Assembly: GCF_014529935.1 (NCBI RefSeq)
Contig: NZ_JACVFC010000002.1
Location: 682,001-746,000, forward strand
From: Chitinophaga qingshengii
GTDB lineage: Bacteria; Bacteroidota; Bacteroidia; Chitinophagales; Chitinophagaceae
DNA length: 64,000 bases
Reading direction: 5' to 3'
Part shown: positions 35,927 through 44,222 of the stretch, piece by piece
Position numbering within the stretch: the first letter of the stretch is position 1
How the letters are laid out: each line of letters starts with the position of its first letter
Notes under the pieces: model-generated
The model's database searches: none
The model's input: the letters and a program-made list of their open reading frames with translations, nothing else
Told to the model about the DNA's origin: nothing
Program-made: the position numbers and the translations under genes

Positions 35927-36724
35927 ATGCAAAGGAATTTTCTTTATCTGTTGCTACTGTGCCTGCTGTTTTCCTGCAGAAAAAAAGATACGCCAACACC
36001 TGTACCTGAGCCGGTAGAAAACAACAAACTCGATGCTTACGGAAAAGCACTGGTAAAAGTAGAGGCAGCCATCAATGAACTGGATTTTATCGGACTGAAG
36101 GTGTCAGGTAACCTGGACGGCTATAAGAACGGCAGCACCTGCCTGGCATGTGCCGACGTAACAACAGGCATTACCCCGGAAGGGTACCGTCAAATCACGC
36201 TGACATTCGATCCCGCTAAAACATGTACAGATAAATATGTGCGAAAAGGCCAACTGGTACTGATCTACAACGAAGCACGCGGCTCTCTGATGATACAGCT
36301 CAATAATTACTACAGCAACGGTGTCCGGATAGAAGGCAATTATGGGTTTGGTTACAGCAATGCCCACAAAGTGCGCAACCTCGTTATCACCAATGGCGTA
36401 CTGAAAAAGGAAGGCAGCTCCTTTATCAATTTCGACGCCTATCGTGATATTGTATGGAAAGCCGGGGAACTAACACCAGACAATGACGACGACAATATCC
36501 TGGAAGTACAGGATGCCTATTACAACCTCTCCATCCAGGACCTGGGATTATTATCGGTAGATGTCCCGGAAACCAAACCACTGCTGCTCAAATGGGGTTG
36601 TTATGGCGCCACCCATTACCTGCCGGTAGCGGGTGTAACCACCAACAAAACACCACAGGGCAAATTCAGCTATACCAATTATGGTAACGGGCAATGTAAT
36701 AGTTTTCCTATTTCAGAGTATTGA
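35927..36724 (+). CDS. Lipoprotein of unknown function
   Basis: 265 residues. The signal sequence MQRNFLYLLLLCLLFSCRKKD carries a lipobox Cys at 17. The mature part is mixed beta-rich with strands such as QITLTFDPAKTC, GQLVLIYNEARGSLMIQLNNYYSNG and RIEGNYGFGY. Two Cys (CLACAD, about 65-68) and a Cys in KTCTDK could form a disulphide. I recognise no Pfam-like motif. It is a single gene with its own promoter and ends in a terminator shared with the convergent gene. Confidence 0.75.
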   Translation: MQRNFLYLLLLCLLFSCRKKDTPTPVPEPVENNKLDAYGKALVKVEAAINELDFIGLKVSGNLDGYKNGSTCLACADVTTGITPEGYRQITLTFDPAKTCTDKYVRKGQLVLIYNEARGSLMIQLNNYYSNGVRIEGNYGFGYSNAHKVRNLVITNGVLKKEGSSFINFDAYRDIVWKAGELTPDNDDDNILEVQDAYYNLSIQDLGLLSVDVPETKPLLLKWGCYGATHYLPVAGVTTNKTPQGKFSYTNYGNGQCNSFPISEY

Positions 36725-36752
36725 CAATACAGTATAGGTAGGGTTTAAGTCT

Positions 36753-36781
36753 GGCCGGAAACTAAGCGTTCCGGCCTTTTT
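36753..36781 (+). terminator. Terminator embedded in the 3' end of the convergent gene
   Basis: GGCCGGAA (36753-36760) and TTCCGGCC (36769-36776) pair with an 8-base loop, followed by TTTTT. The stop codon of the minus-strand metallophosphoesterase lies inside the loop, so the terminator doubles as coding sequence. Confidence 0.8.
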
Positions 36782-37490
36782 CGTTGGGGTATAACAGGTA
36801 GGCCGGATCACTCTGCCATACCTCCTTGGTATCCATATTCATAGCCGACAGCTTGCCGGTAAAAGCAGCACCGGTGTCTATATTAAACACGTTCACCCGG
36901 TTCATCGGCATGTCTTCATCATAATTCAGCGTAGGGGTGTGACCGATAAATATTTCTTCGTATAGTAGTAACCGTTTGGGATAACAGCGGGAATCCTTTT
37001 TCAGCCGTTTATCCATTGCCAATGCCAGCTCCCACAGGGTACGGTCCCAGTAACACATGGCTTCAAACCTTTCATAGGCAGGCCCGTGCATGGAAGCATA
37101 ACCGGCGTGGATAAACAAGCGGTCATTTTCTTCGTAAAAATTCAACATGCGGTTGAAAAAGGCCAGGTGATGCAGCTTTTCCTTTTCCGACAGTTTGTTG
37201 TAACTGGCCACAGTAGCCCTGCCACCATGCTGCAGCCAGCTAGGCACCGGTTGTTCGCCGGCCAGCCACATTTCGCACCAGGCATCGTGGTTGCCCTTGA
37301 TAAATATACAGGTGTACTGTGTTGACAACTCCATCAAAAACTGAATCAGTTCTGCTGATTCAGACCAGCCATCTACATAATCTCCCAGAAAAATAAACCG
37401 GTCGTTCTTTTCCGGCTGAATCCTCTCCAGCAGCTGTTGCAGTGCTTTCAGGGCGCCGTGAATATCGCCAATAACATATGTAGCAGGCAT
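36762..37490 (-). CDS. Metallophosphoesterase (PPP-type, ApaH/PrpA-like)
   Basis: 242 residues, calcineurin-like fold. Metal motifs: GDIHG (Asp9, His11), FLGDYVDGW (Asp37), KGNHD (Asn67, His68), then later HAGY and GHTPTLNYD with further His ligands. The PPP family includes protein Ser/Thr phosphatases and diadenosine-tetraphosphate hydrolases; which applies here cannot be decided from sequence. It is the last gene of a four-gene minus-strand operon and starts 9 bases after the oxygenase stop. Its C-terminal KGRNA codons overlap a terminator on the other strand. Confidence 0.88.
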   Translation of the reverse strand: MPATYVIGDIHGALKALQQLLERIQPEKNDRFIFLGDYVDGWSESAELIQFLMELSTQYTCIFIKGNHDAWCEMWLAGEQPVPSWLQHGGRATVASYNKLSEKEKLHHLAFFNRMLNFYEENDRLFIHAGYASMHGPAYERFEAMCYWDRTLWELALAMDKRLKKDSRCYPKRLLLYEEIFIGHTPTLNYDEDMPMNRVNVFNIDTGAAFTGKLSAMNMDTKEVWQSDPAYLLYPNEKGRNA

Positions 37491-37499
37491 GATTCCCTT

Positions 37500-38045
37500 C
37501 TATTTATACATGATGTCTGACCGTAGCACATACTTGATACCTGCTGTCAGCAATGTACCTTCATGCAGCAACGGATGATAAAAAATAAGCGCCGTCCCCG
37601 TTTCCGGCCGCACCTCTTCTCCCGTCCGGAAAATAGTGCTGCCACCGGTATATCCTTCGTTCAGATAAATCAGGAAGGTATACTGGCTGGCCTCTGTGGG
37701 ATTCCGCACAAAACTACCGTCCTTGTGCATTTTAAAACGCTGTCCGGGACTGTATTTGTAAAAGCGGAACAACTCATTCAGGCCGCAGGCAGTACGGTTG
37801 TCCGTACCTGCCGGCGCATAAGGTCGCAGCTTTTCCCACATAAAGGTAGCATATGCCGCATCTTTATACAACACTCTTTCATTATTCCTCACGCCCTTGA
37901 TCATGCGTTGCTGGCCATTACCTACGTCTACCGTCGCTTCTTCATACCCCATCGCTTCGCTCCGGGCGATCAGGTCCCGGCATTCATCAGCAGAAAGAAA
38001 ATTTTTTAAGGTGAAAATTTCGGGGGTGTAAGTATGTTTTTCCAT
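37500..38045 (-). CDS. 2-oxoglutarate/Fe(II) oxygenase, prolyl-4-hydroxylase type
   Basis: 181 residues. The iron ligands are His107 and Asp109 (KMHKDG) and His161 (LLHEG). Arg175 (KYVLRSDIMY) binds 2-oxoglutarate. The beta-jellyroll fold fits FRFYKYSPGQRF, FLIYLNEGYTGGSTIF and TALIFYHPL. Many members hydroxylate protein Pro/Arg side chains or small molecules; the substrate is unknown. It follows the DUF4291 gene by 11 bases. Confidence 0.85.
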   Translation of the reverse strand: MEKHTYTPEIFTLKNFLSADECRDLIARSEAMGYEEATVDVGNGQQRMIKGVRNNERVLYKDAAYATFMWEKLRPYAPAGTDNRTACGLNELFRFYKYSPGQRFKMHKDGSFVRNPTEASQYTFLIYLNEGYTGGSTIFRTGEEVRPETGTALIFYHPLLHEGTLLTAGIKYVLRSDIMYK

Positions 38046-38056
38046 GGCATGCGGTT

Positions 38057-38692
38057 TTAAGGTAAGTCGATGATACGCTTCAGGGCAACATCTTCCAGGG
38101 GGTACACCGCTTCTTCCGGCACCAGCAGGGCGTCAGGATCACGAAGCAGTACAGCATGCTGCTCTTTTACAAAATCGGTGATATCTTCAATGGCAACGAT
38201 TTGCCGTTGCCCGAACTCTTCCAGGATACTGCCTTTGAGGCCCAGCTGGATAGCCCTTCTCTCCAGTTTATTTCCCCAGGGGTCATGGTCCGGGTCCCAC
38301 TGTAGCCTTACTTCTTTGGTTTGCAGCGCTGCTTCCCAGGTATTTTTTTCGGGGAAAAGATGAGGTTTGTAGGAAGAAGGAACTGCCTCTGCCAATATTT
38401 TTTCAAAGAATTTTTTAGGGAGATGAATAGCGAGTACTCTTTCCTGCCCTTCTTTTACCGCCCAACCGCAACGGTACATCATCCAAAGAAAATTGGGTTT
38501 TATCCATGACATGCGGTCATAACTGTAGGTATTGCCACCAAAGCGCTGGTGGGCCATGGCATAATTGGCGATAGCGGGTCTGTAGGCCTGGTACACTACC
38601 AGGGTGTCATCTGCTTGTTGGGCAATCAGTTGTTTACCGGAGGCCGGTAAGGTTTCCTGCAACTTTTTCCAGGAAACGGTTTTTAGTTTCAT
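38057..38692 (-). CDS. DUF4291 family protein
   Basis: 211 residues. The motif DRMSWIKPNFLWMMYRCGWAVK (about 59-80, cut here at 20 residues by its core WIKPNFLWMMYR) followed by GQERVLAI is diagnostic of DUF4291. VVYQAYRPAIANYA precedes it. The fold has no known activity that I can state. The start codon overlaps the stop of the upstream regulator gene by 4 bases, so the two are translationally coupled. Confidence 0.8.
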   Translation of the reverse strand: MKLKTVSWKKLQETLPASGKQLIAQQADDTLVVYQAYRPAIANYAMAHQRFGGNTYSYDRMSWIKPNFLWMMYRCGWAVKEGQERVLAIHLPKKFFEKILAEAVPSSYKPHLFPEKNTWEAALQTKEVRLQWDPDHDPWGNKLERRAIQLGLKGSILEEFGQRQIVAIEDITDFVKEQHAVLLRDPDALLVPEEAVYPLEDVALKRIIDLP

Positions 38693-39378
38693 GTGGCGTT
38701 AACATTAATCTGAAAACTGTTCTTTTTCAGTTTTTTATTGAATTTATATAATTCAGGATGACGATTTTGCAATCCTTCTCTTTTGGTACCGGTATTGATC
38801 ACATATTCCGCGTCCAGGATCTTACGACGGAAATTGCGCCGGTCAATGGTGGTTTGCAGGATACATTCGTACAATTCATGCAATTCCGTGATGGTGAACA
38901 ACTCATCCAGCAACTCAAAGCCCACGGGGTCATATAGTATTTTGGACTTGAGACGCTGCAACGACAACCGGAAAATATGTTCGTGATCAAATCCCAGCTT
39001 AGGCAGTTTACGGACATCAAACCATTTTACATCATTAGCCATACTACCGGCAATGATATTAAAACGGGCGGGGTTAATGAGCGCATAATACCCCACGGCG
39101 ATAACACGCCCACGCGGGTCTCTGCCAGGCTCGTCGAAAGAATACAATTGCTCCAGGAATACATCGTCCATGCCTGTCTTCGTTTTCAGAATGCGGGAGC
39201 AGGTATCCAGGAAGGTTTCCTCCATCTGGAGAAAACCACCGGGAAGTGTCCAGCAATCCTTAAACGGTTCCTCTTTCCGGTTGAGCAGCAACACGGAAAG
39301 GGTTTTGTCATGATAACCGAAAATTACCAGGTCAACCGCCAGCGATGGATTTTTGTACTCATGAAATAATTTGCTCAT
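38689..39378 (-). CDS. Nudix-type transcriptional regulator (NrtR/AraR-like)
   Basis: 229 residues. Residues about 10-145 form a Nudix domain, and about 150-225 a winged helix-turn-helix (FTITELHELYECIL and DRRNFRRKIL). The Nudix box GX5EX7REUXEEXGU is degenerate: after Gly48, Glu54 and Arg62, the catalytic Glu positions are Ile63, Thr66 and Lys67. Hydrolysis is therefore unlikely, as in NrtR-type regulators that bind ADP-ribose-like or sugar ligands. It is the first gene of the operon and has an imperfect palindrome just upstream, so it probably autoregulates. Confidence 0.88.
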   Translation of the reverse strand: MSKLFHEYKNPSLAVDLVIFGYHDKTLSVLLLNRKEEPFKDCWTLPGGFLQMEETFLDTCSRILKTKTGMDDVFLEQLYSFDEPGRDPRGRVIAVGYYALINPARFNIIAGSMANDVKWFDVRKLPKLGFDHEHIFRLSLQRLKSKILYDPVGFELLDELFTITELHELYECILQTTIDRRNFRRKILDAEYVINTGTKREGLQNRHPELYKFNKKLKKNSFQINVNAT

Positions 39379-39382
39379 TTCG

Positions 39383-39408
39383 TTTGCGTCAATTTAACGT
39401 GAAGTAAA
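39383..39408. promoter_or_regulatory. Imperfect palindrome upstream of the Nudix-type regulator operon
   Basis: A 26-base imperfect inverted repeat with 9 of 13 pairs matched (TTTnCnTCA facing TGAnGnAAA) begins 5 bases upstream of the regulator start. A Nudix-type regulator would bind here as a dimer. The assignment is inferred from position and symmetry. Confidence 0.5.
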
Positions 39409-39448
39409 CAAATTTTTCGCAAATAGCCTAAAAAATGGGGAATATCTG

Positions 39449-39483
39449 AAAAAATTAACCCCGGGCCTTCAACCCGGGGTTAA
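39449..39483 (-). terminator. Hairpin terminator of the acetyltransferase gene
   Basis: TTAACCCCGGG (39455-39465) and CCCGGGGTTAA (39473-39483) form a perfect 11-base stem with loop CCTTCAA. Six A on the left read as TTTTTT on the minus strand. It belongs to the same CCCGGG-type family as three other hairpins here. Confidence 0.75.
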
Positions 39484-39573
39484 TAGATTTATCAGGTCGG
39501 GAGTGTTAAGATAACTGTGTAAAGGGGAAAGCTAATATGTAGAGGCTGCTGTAGTAGTCCAGCGTGAGATTTA

Positions 39574-40101
39574 CTAATCCCTGTAATATTTTCGATATTC
39601 GATAATATTCAAATCAGTAGAATCATCTTTTTGTTTAGTATAGGTTTCATATTCTTTAAACCCAAGTTTTTCAGGGATTTTCCGACTTCTAATATTTTCT
39701 TTATCAACTGGATAGATAATATAATCAATCTCAATATTTTTCTCCACAAAATTAATTAGACCATTAATAATTTCTGCTCCAAATCCTTTGCTTTGACTAT
39801 CTTCTTTAAGCCACAATCCAAGTTCTACCGATTTTAAATTTATATCGTGTATTCCGCAGCATCCAATGAAAACATCATTTTTGTCAACAATAACAAATAC
39901 AATATCTGTTTTTCTTTTAAAGTTGGTTAAAGAAATTTCTACGAAATTTTCGACTTCTTTTCTTTTCCCACTCGGGTTGAATGGCATATACTTAGTAACT
40001 TCTTTCGTGAAATTGGAATTAATTTCATCAATATATTTTTCGTGAACAACTTTCAGCACCAAGCTTTTCGTTTCTATTATCAGATCTAAATTAAACTCCA
40101 T
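39574..40101 (-). CDS. GNAT-family N-acetyltransferase, AT-rich
   Basis: 175 residues. A GNAT fold with the acetyl-CoA loop DSQSKGFGAEIINGLINFV (about 106-124) and the late strand IPEKLGFKEYETY, close to the RimJ/RimL branch. It acetylates an amine on protein, peptide or small molecule. Base composition is unlike the neighbours: two 60-base lines sampled inside the gene hold 13 and 19 G+C. It lies next to an IS3 remnant, so it was probably gained by transfer. It has its own terminator. Confidence 0.85.
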   Translation of the reverse strand: MEFNLDLIIETKSLVLKVVHEKYIDEINSNFTKEVTKYMPFNPSGKRKEVENFVEISLTNFKRKTDIVFVIVDKNDVFIGCCGIHDINLKSVELGLWLKEDSQSKGFGAEIINGLINFVEKNIEIDYIIYPVDKENIRSRKIPEKLGFKEYETYTKQKDDSTDLNIIEYRKYYRD

Positions 40102-40210
40102 AAATTTTATTATAATTTGTTTTAAATTATAATGCTAACTAAAAACACTAATGAGGTAGGGTTAAATTGGACAGAAAATTTAATTTAATCCAAACAAAGC
40201 TAATGATTTT

Positions 40211-40460
40211 CGATTATTCTATCACTTTATGCCTGGTTTACAAGAAAACCATCGAAACGTTCTGTGGACAAAGAAATCCTTTGTAAAGAGATTGAAGATC
40301 TCTTTCACAAAAGCAAAGGCCGATATGGCCGTCCTAAAGTAGTTGCAGAGCTAAAGTCGATGGGCTTACATGCATCCAGACCCAGAGTGGACAGGACACT
40401 ATTTCAAAAGCTTTATCACATAAAATCACGGCGTCATATAATGTTGCTGATGCCGGATAA
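40211..40460 (+). pseudogene. IS3-family transposase (OrfB) remnant
   Basis: A frame open from 40207 to 40495 encodes LYAWFTRKPSKRSVDKEIL and then GRYGRPKVVAELKSMGLHASR. This is the N-terminal HTH_21 part of IS3-family OrfB (pattern SxYYxW...PSKR...GRYGSPRI...). The DDE catalytic core is missing and the reading frame ends soon after about 40460. No terminal inverted repeats or target duplication are visible. The element is decayed and about 300 bases long, next to the AT-rich acetyltransferase gene. Confidence 0.8.
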
Positions 40461-40510
40461 ATTGTGTGTAAAGAAGGTGCTTTTTTGCAAATGACAACTG
40501 AACAACATCG

Positions 40511-40536
40511 TTACCCAGGGCTTCAGCCCTGGGTAA
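40511..40536. repeat. CCC-GGG type hairpin
   Basis: TTACCCAGGGC and GCCCTGGGTAA form a perfect 11-base stem with loop TTCA. Neither side has a U-run, so it is not a classical terminator. It resembles the hairpin at 39455-39483 in stem and loop and may be a REP-like element. Confidence 0.6.
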
Positions 40537-40583
40537 TCAGGGAAAACACCCCAACTGTTCGGCGCCTAAAAGGATACCTCATC

Positions 40584-42602
40584 CTAAAACCTCACCGCCA
40601 CCCCCGCTTTCAAATAAAACGGCGCCCCCGGTGTAAAACACATATCGGTTACCGATTGTGCTTCATGTTGTAAACGGGTTTCTGTTTCAAACTGTGCTTC
40701 ATTCCAGTTGGTATTAAACAGGTTCTGCGTCTGTACGGTAAACTGGAGCTGGCGGTGCGTATAGGCCAGCATCAGGTCATTGACGAAATATCCTTTCGCT
40801 ACCAGGCTGTTGTTTTCGTTAGCGGGACGGTCCTTCATATAACGATACCGCAGATTGGCGGAAAAGCCCATCGGCAGGTTTACACCAATACCGCCTGTAC
40901 TGGTGAGTACCGGCGCCAGCGGAATGTAGTTTTCTCCTTTCGGCTGACCGATCTCCCGCGCATTCGCATAGTTCACATCGGCATCGAGATAGAGCCATTT
41001 AACGGGTTGATATCGCACACTCACGTCTACGCCCATACGCCGCGTTTTACCCGAAGGCTCCACGACCGCTTCATCTCCAACATATACGAATTCCTGCTGC
41101 AGGTACAGGTACCATAGCGCCGGCTGTATCAATAGGTTGGGTACCGGTTTCAGCACCACGCCCAGGTCGGCACCGGCTGAAAAAGGCAGTATATCCCTGC
41201 CATTCTGTTGCATCACTACCCGCATATCGTTGGAATGGAAGCCCATGCCTGTTTTCAGGTACCACTGCGCAATACTGCCGGTAGAATAGGAAAAGTTCAG
41301 CTTGGGACTTACCCGCGTTGCATTCACACCAGGATCGCCGTTGGCGGGTTTCAGTTTATCCTGATAATTGAAAATAAAATGATCTACCCGCACTGCCGGA
41401 TGGATGCTCCAGTGACCGGTATGCCAGGTCAATCCCGTGTATGCGTGTAGGTTAGTCTCCCGGCCACTGCCAGCAGACAGCCTGTCCAGCAAGGAATCGC
41501 GGTGGTATACATGGTTCAGTTCCAGGTCCCGCATATCATCTAGCCGCAGCCCGGCGCCGGACTGCCACGTCAACCGGCCATTGCCTGCATTATAGTCATG
41601 CGTGTATTGTTGTTCAAACCCATAGATGCTGCGATTATCCTTTTGCTGGATTTCATCGCCATTAACGGGATTTTTCAGGAAGAAGGTAAAGTTGGAATAC
41701 AGGTTGAACTGGTAACGGCTATAGAAGAAAAAGCTCTGCCACGATTCCCGGGCACTGGCCTGATGCCGGTAAGTCAGTGCGGCATTGGTGCGGGAAGTGT
41801 TGCCACCCTCTGTTGGGTCAATAGAACCCCAGCGGCTGATAATCCCTTCTGCTACGGCTCTTTCGGGAATCTGCCCGGAGGCGTTCCAGCCGGAAGTAAA
41901 AGTGGATGCCTGGAATGAAATATAATCTTTGTCATTCAGCCATTGATTGTATTTGGCAAACAGGTTAAAGCGGCTGAACTGTTGTTGCACATCGAACGGA
42001 CCGTTGGTATAGTTATACTCCGTGGCCACATAGGCGTTGCGTCTAGCTGCGCCGGTATCTGCCAGCAGCTTGAATACGCCCGCCAGACGCATGGTATTAA
42101 AGGAACCGCCTTCTACTTTCATCAAACTGTTATCCACGTGATCGTAGGTGGAGAAATTCACATAGCCGGCAGTGTTAAAATCACCTTTACCGGCATAATA
42201 GGCGCCTTTACCAAAGTCAATGCCTTCAATGGTTTCCGGTATCAGGAAGTGCAGATCGGAATAACCTTGCCCATGTGCATGGGAGACAATATTCACCGGG
42301 ATACCATCGGCCGAAATATTAATATCGGTACCATGATCACAGTCAAAACCCCGTAGGAAAATCTGTTCCGCTTTACCGCCACCGGCATGTTGGGAGATAA
42401 ACAATCCTGGTACTTTACGTAGCAGGTCCTGCGCGGTATTCACAGGAATTTTTTTCAGGTCAACGTGCATCATCGCTTTTTCGATGCGCGGCGCACTGAC
42501 TACAATTTGTCTTAATTGGGTGTGGGCGCTGTCTGCGGGTTGTTGCGCCCATAACATTGGCGCGGCAGACAGTAAGCCCATGGTTGTCCATAATTTTTTC
42601 AT
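40584..42602 (-). CDS. TonB-dependent receptor, candidate nickel receptor of the urease island
   Basis: 672 residues. A signal peptide ends near Ala19-Gln20. There is no carboxypeptidase-like domain. The plug (about 40-165) holds the metal-rich run GFDCDHGTDINISADGIPV and then SHAHGQGYSDLHF, with Cys, Asp and several His. The barrel ends KAGVAVRF with a terminal Phe. It is encoded 3 bases after the urea channel gene, so it is the last gene of the urease transcription unit. Import of a nickel chelate is inferred from this place and the His-rich plug. Another metal or siderophore is possible. Confidence 0.85.
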   Translation of the reverse strand: MKKLWTTMGLLSAAPMLWAQQPADSAHTQLRQIVVSAPRIEKAMMHVDLKKIPVNTAQDLLRKVPGLFISQHAGGGKAEQIFLRGFDCDHGTDINISADGIPVNIVSHAHGQGYSDLHFLIPETIEGIDFGKGAYYAGKGDFNTAGYVNFSTYDHVDNSLMKVEGGSFNTMRLAGVFKLLADTGAARRNAYVATEYNYTNGPFDVQQQFSRFNLFAKYNQWLNDKDYISFQASTFTSGWNASGQIPERAVAEGIISRWGSIDPTEGGNTSRTNAALTYRHQASARESWQSFFFYSRYQFNLYSNFTFFLKNPVNGDEIQQKDNRSIYGFEQQYTHDYNAGNGRLTWQSGAGLRLDDMRDLELNHVYHRDSLLDRLSAGSGRETNLHAYTGLTWHTGHWSIHPAVRVDHFIFNYQDKLKPANGDPGVNATRVSPKLNFSYSTGSIAQWYLKTGMGFHSNDMRVVMQQNGRDILPFSAGADLGVVLKPVPNLLIQPALWYLYLQQEFVYVGDEAVVEPSGKTRRMGVDVSVRYQPVKWLYLDADVNYANAREIGQPKGENYIPLAPVLTSTGGIGVNLPMGFSANLRYRYMKDRPANENNSLVAKGYFVNDLMLAYTHRQLQFTVQTQNLFNTNWNEAQFETETRLQHEAQSVTDMCFTPGAPFYLKAGVAVRF

Positions 42603-42605
42603 CTG

Positions 42606-43475
42606 TTAATCCTTGATTCTTATGCCCATTTTTTGTAAAAGATGCTGTAGAGCCAGGGTTATCCAACTGGCTGCTACAAACGGGAAGGTTAACACAGCCA
42701 TGTGTTGTTGCAGCATCCACACATCCAACAGTACGGAAAGCACGACGGAAAAAAGCACCCAAATACCATCCCTTGGCTTGTTCCCGGCAAAAGTGATAGC
42801 GCAAAGTACAGCATTAAAACTAAATAATCCCATGTGAATATCGGGAGCCGGTTCTGCAAACTGCAGTGAAATAAACGCACCTAACAGGGAAGCACATACG
42901 CCATATAAAGCAGCTATCGGTGAACTGATAAACACCGCTACAAAAAAGATAATACCGGCCACCACACTACCCTGAAAAATAACTTCTCCAAAACCGTTGG
43001 TGGCAGTGGTAAAATCATCGCTCACAGGCATGGCACCGGCTACGGAAGCAGCAGCGCCCGGCCTATATACGTGCAGGAACAGGTACAACAGTATCCAGGT
43101 AACGAGGATAAACGGAAAAGTAAATCCCGGTAACCCGCGACTGATAAATACATGCTGCAGCCATGTAGCAGCTACGGAACCCAATACAACGGCGATCCAC
43201 ACCACTGGAACGGGATTAAAATAAAAGGTGAGCGCTACACCTACCAGCGTAGCGCTGAAGCCATACAATCCGGCTTCTATGTCTGCTTCGTTATAACGAA
43301 AGAGTTTAGCCGTCAGCGTGCCTGTCACCACCGCTACTACTGCTGCAATGCCCATGATTACGGAATCATAAAAGATCCCTGCCAGAAAAAGCGCCCCTGT
43401 CCAGGCGTTGTTTTGCAACATGATTTGCCCTACTCCCCTCAGATAGGGAAGCATCATTGGTTTCCGTTGTGTCAC
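42606..43475 (-). CDS. Urea transporter (UT family channel)
   Basis: 289 residues, hydrophobic, with the UT family duplicated fold. The two halves show LYGFSATLVGVALTF and LFSFNAVLCAITFAG, the repeated signature around the urea pore. It lets urea diffuse through the inner membrane to the cytoplasmic urease. It lies between the nickel-permease-like gene and the TonB receptor on the same strand as ureABCEFGD. Confidence 0.88.
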   Translation of the reverse strand: MTQRKPMMLPYLRGVGQIMLQNNAWTGALFLAGIFYDSVIMGIAAVVAVVTGTLTAKLFRYNEADIEAGLYGFSATLVGVALTFYFNPVPVVWIAVVLGSVAATWLQHVFISRGLPGFTFPFILVTWILLYLFLHVYRPGAAASVAGAMPVSDDFTTATNGFGEVIFQGSVVAGIIFFVAVFISSPIAALYGVCASLLGAFISLQFAEPAPDIHMGLFSFNAVLCAITFAGNKPRDGIWVLFSVVLSVLLDVWMLQQHMAVLTFPFVAASWITLALQHLLQKMGIRIKD

Positions 43476-43520
43476 TATTTTTTGTTTAGATAATGAAGAT
43501 GATTTAATGCATTTGAGGGT

Positions 43521-44222
43521 TTACCATCCGAGAAACACCATTCCTATACCACACATCGTTACCACGGCGCCGCCGATGGCATGTACATATCGTTCCAGTT
43601 TATCGGTCTTCAGAAAAGAATAACCATAACAACCAATCAATACCATGGCCAGCATGGTGAGTACGGTGGTGATGGTGAAAACACTGATCAGTACAATCAC
43701 TTCCAGCGTGGACCGGTGTGAGCCGGAGTAAAACAACAGCGGTACCAGCGGTTCACTGGGACCCATCACGAAAATGGCGAACAATATCCAGGGCGTTACT
43801 TTCACCCGGTTTTGCGGATATACGATATCACCATGACGATGCTCATACACATAAATATCGCCGCCTTCATATACGTCAAAATGTTTGTGGGGTTTATTGA
43901 GATAAGCCTGACGCAGCCCCCACAACAAATACACTACGCCGAAACCCAGCAGGCACCAGCCCGACATATTGCCCCTCACATCCTGGAACCAGGTCAGTTT
44001 AGACAATTGCCATCCCAGCAGTACGCCGATTAAGCCAATCACGACCGAGCTGAGGATATGCCCGAAACCGCATAATACTGTCCAGAATATCGTTTTAGGC
44101 ATCGTCCATTTTTTGGAACGCGACAGCACAATAAACGGCAGGTAATGATCCGGTCCGGTAGCCGTATGTAAACAACTGATGGTAACAGCTGATACCGCCA
44201 GTGTGGTAAGTCCTATATTCAT
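43521..44222 (-). CDS. ureH: UreH/NicO-like nickel permease
   Basis: 233 residues with about six hydrophobic helices. The N-terminal motif HTATGPDHYLPF carries a HxxxxxDH signature (a variant of HX4DH) seen in nickel/cobalt permeases. A central cytoplasmic His-rich loop (HKHFDVYE, EHRHGD) is seen near residue 112-132. It probably brings nickel into the cytoplasm for the urease. The start overlaps the ureD stop by 4 bases, which supports joint translation. Confidence 0.85.
   Translation of the reverse strand: MNIGLTTLAVSAVTISCLHTATGPDHYLPFIVLSRSKKWTMPKTIFWTVLCGFGHILSSVVIGLIGVLLGWQLSKLTWFQDVRGNMSGWCLLGFGVVYLLWGLRQAYLNKPHKHFDVYEGGDIYVYEHRHGDIVYPQNRVKVTPWILFAIFVMGPSEPLVPLLFYSGSHRSTLEVIVLISVFTITTVLTMLAMVLIGCYGYSFLKTDKLERYVHAIGGAVVTMCGIGMVFLGW

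Noticed and set aside
40511..40536. Terminator of the TonB receptor gene
   Set aside because: The hairpin has no U-run on either strand, so it is listed as a repeat.
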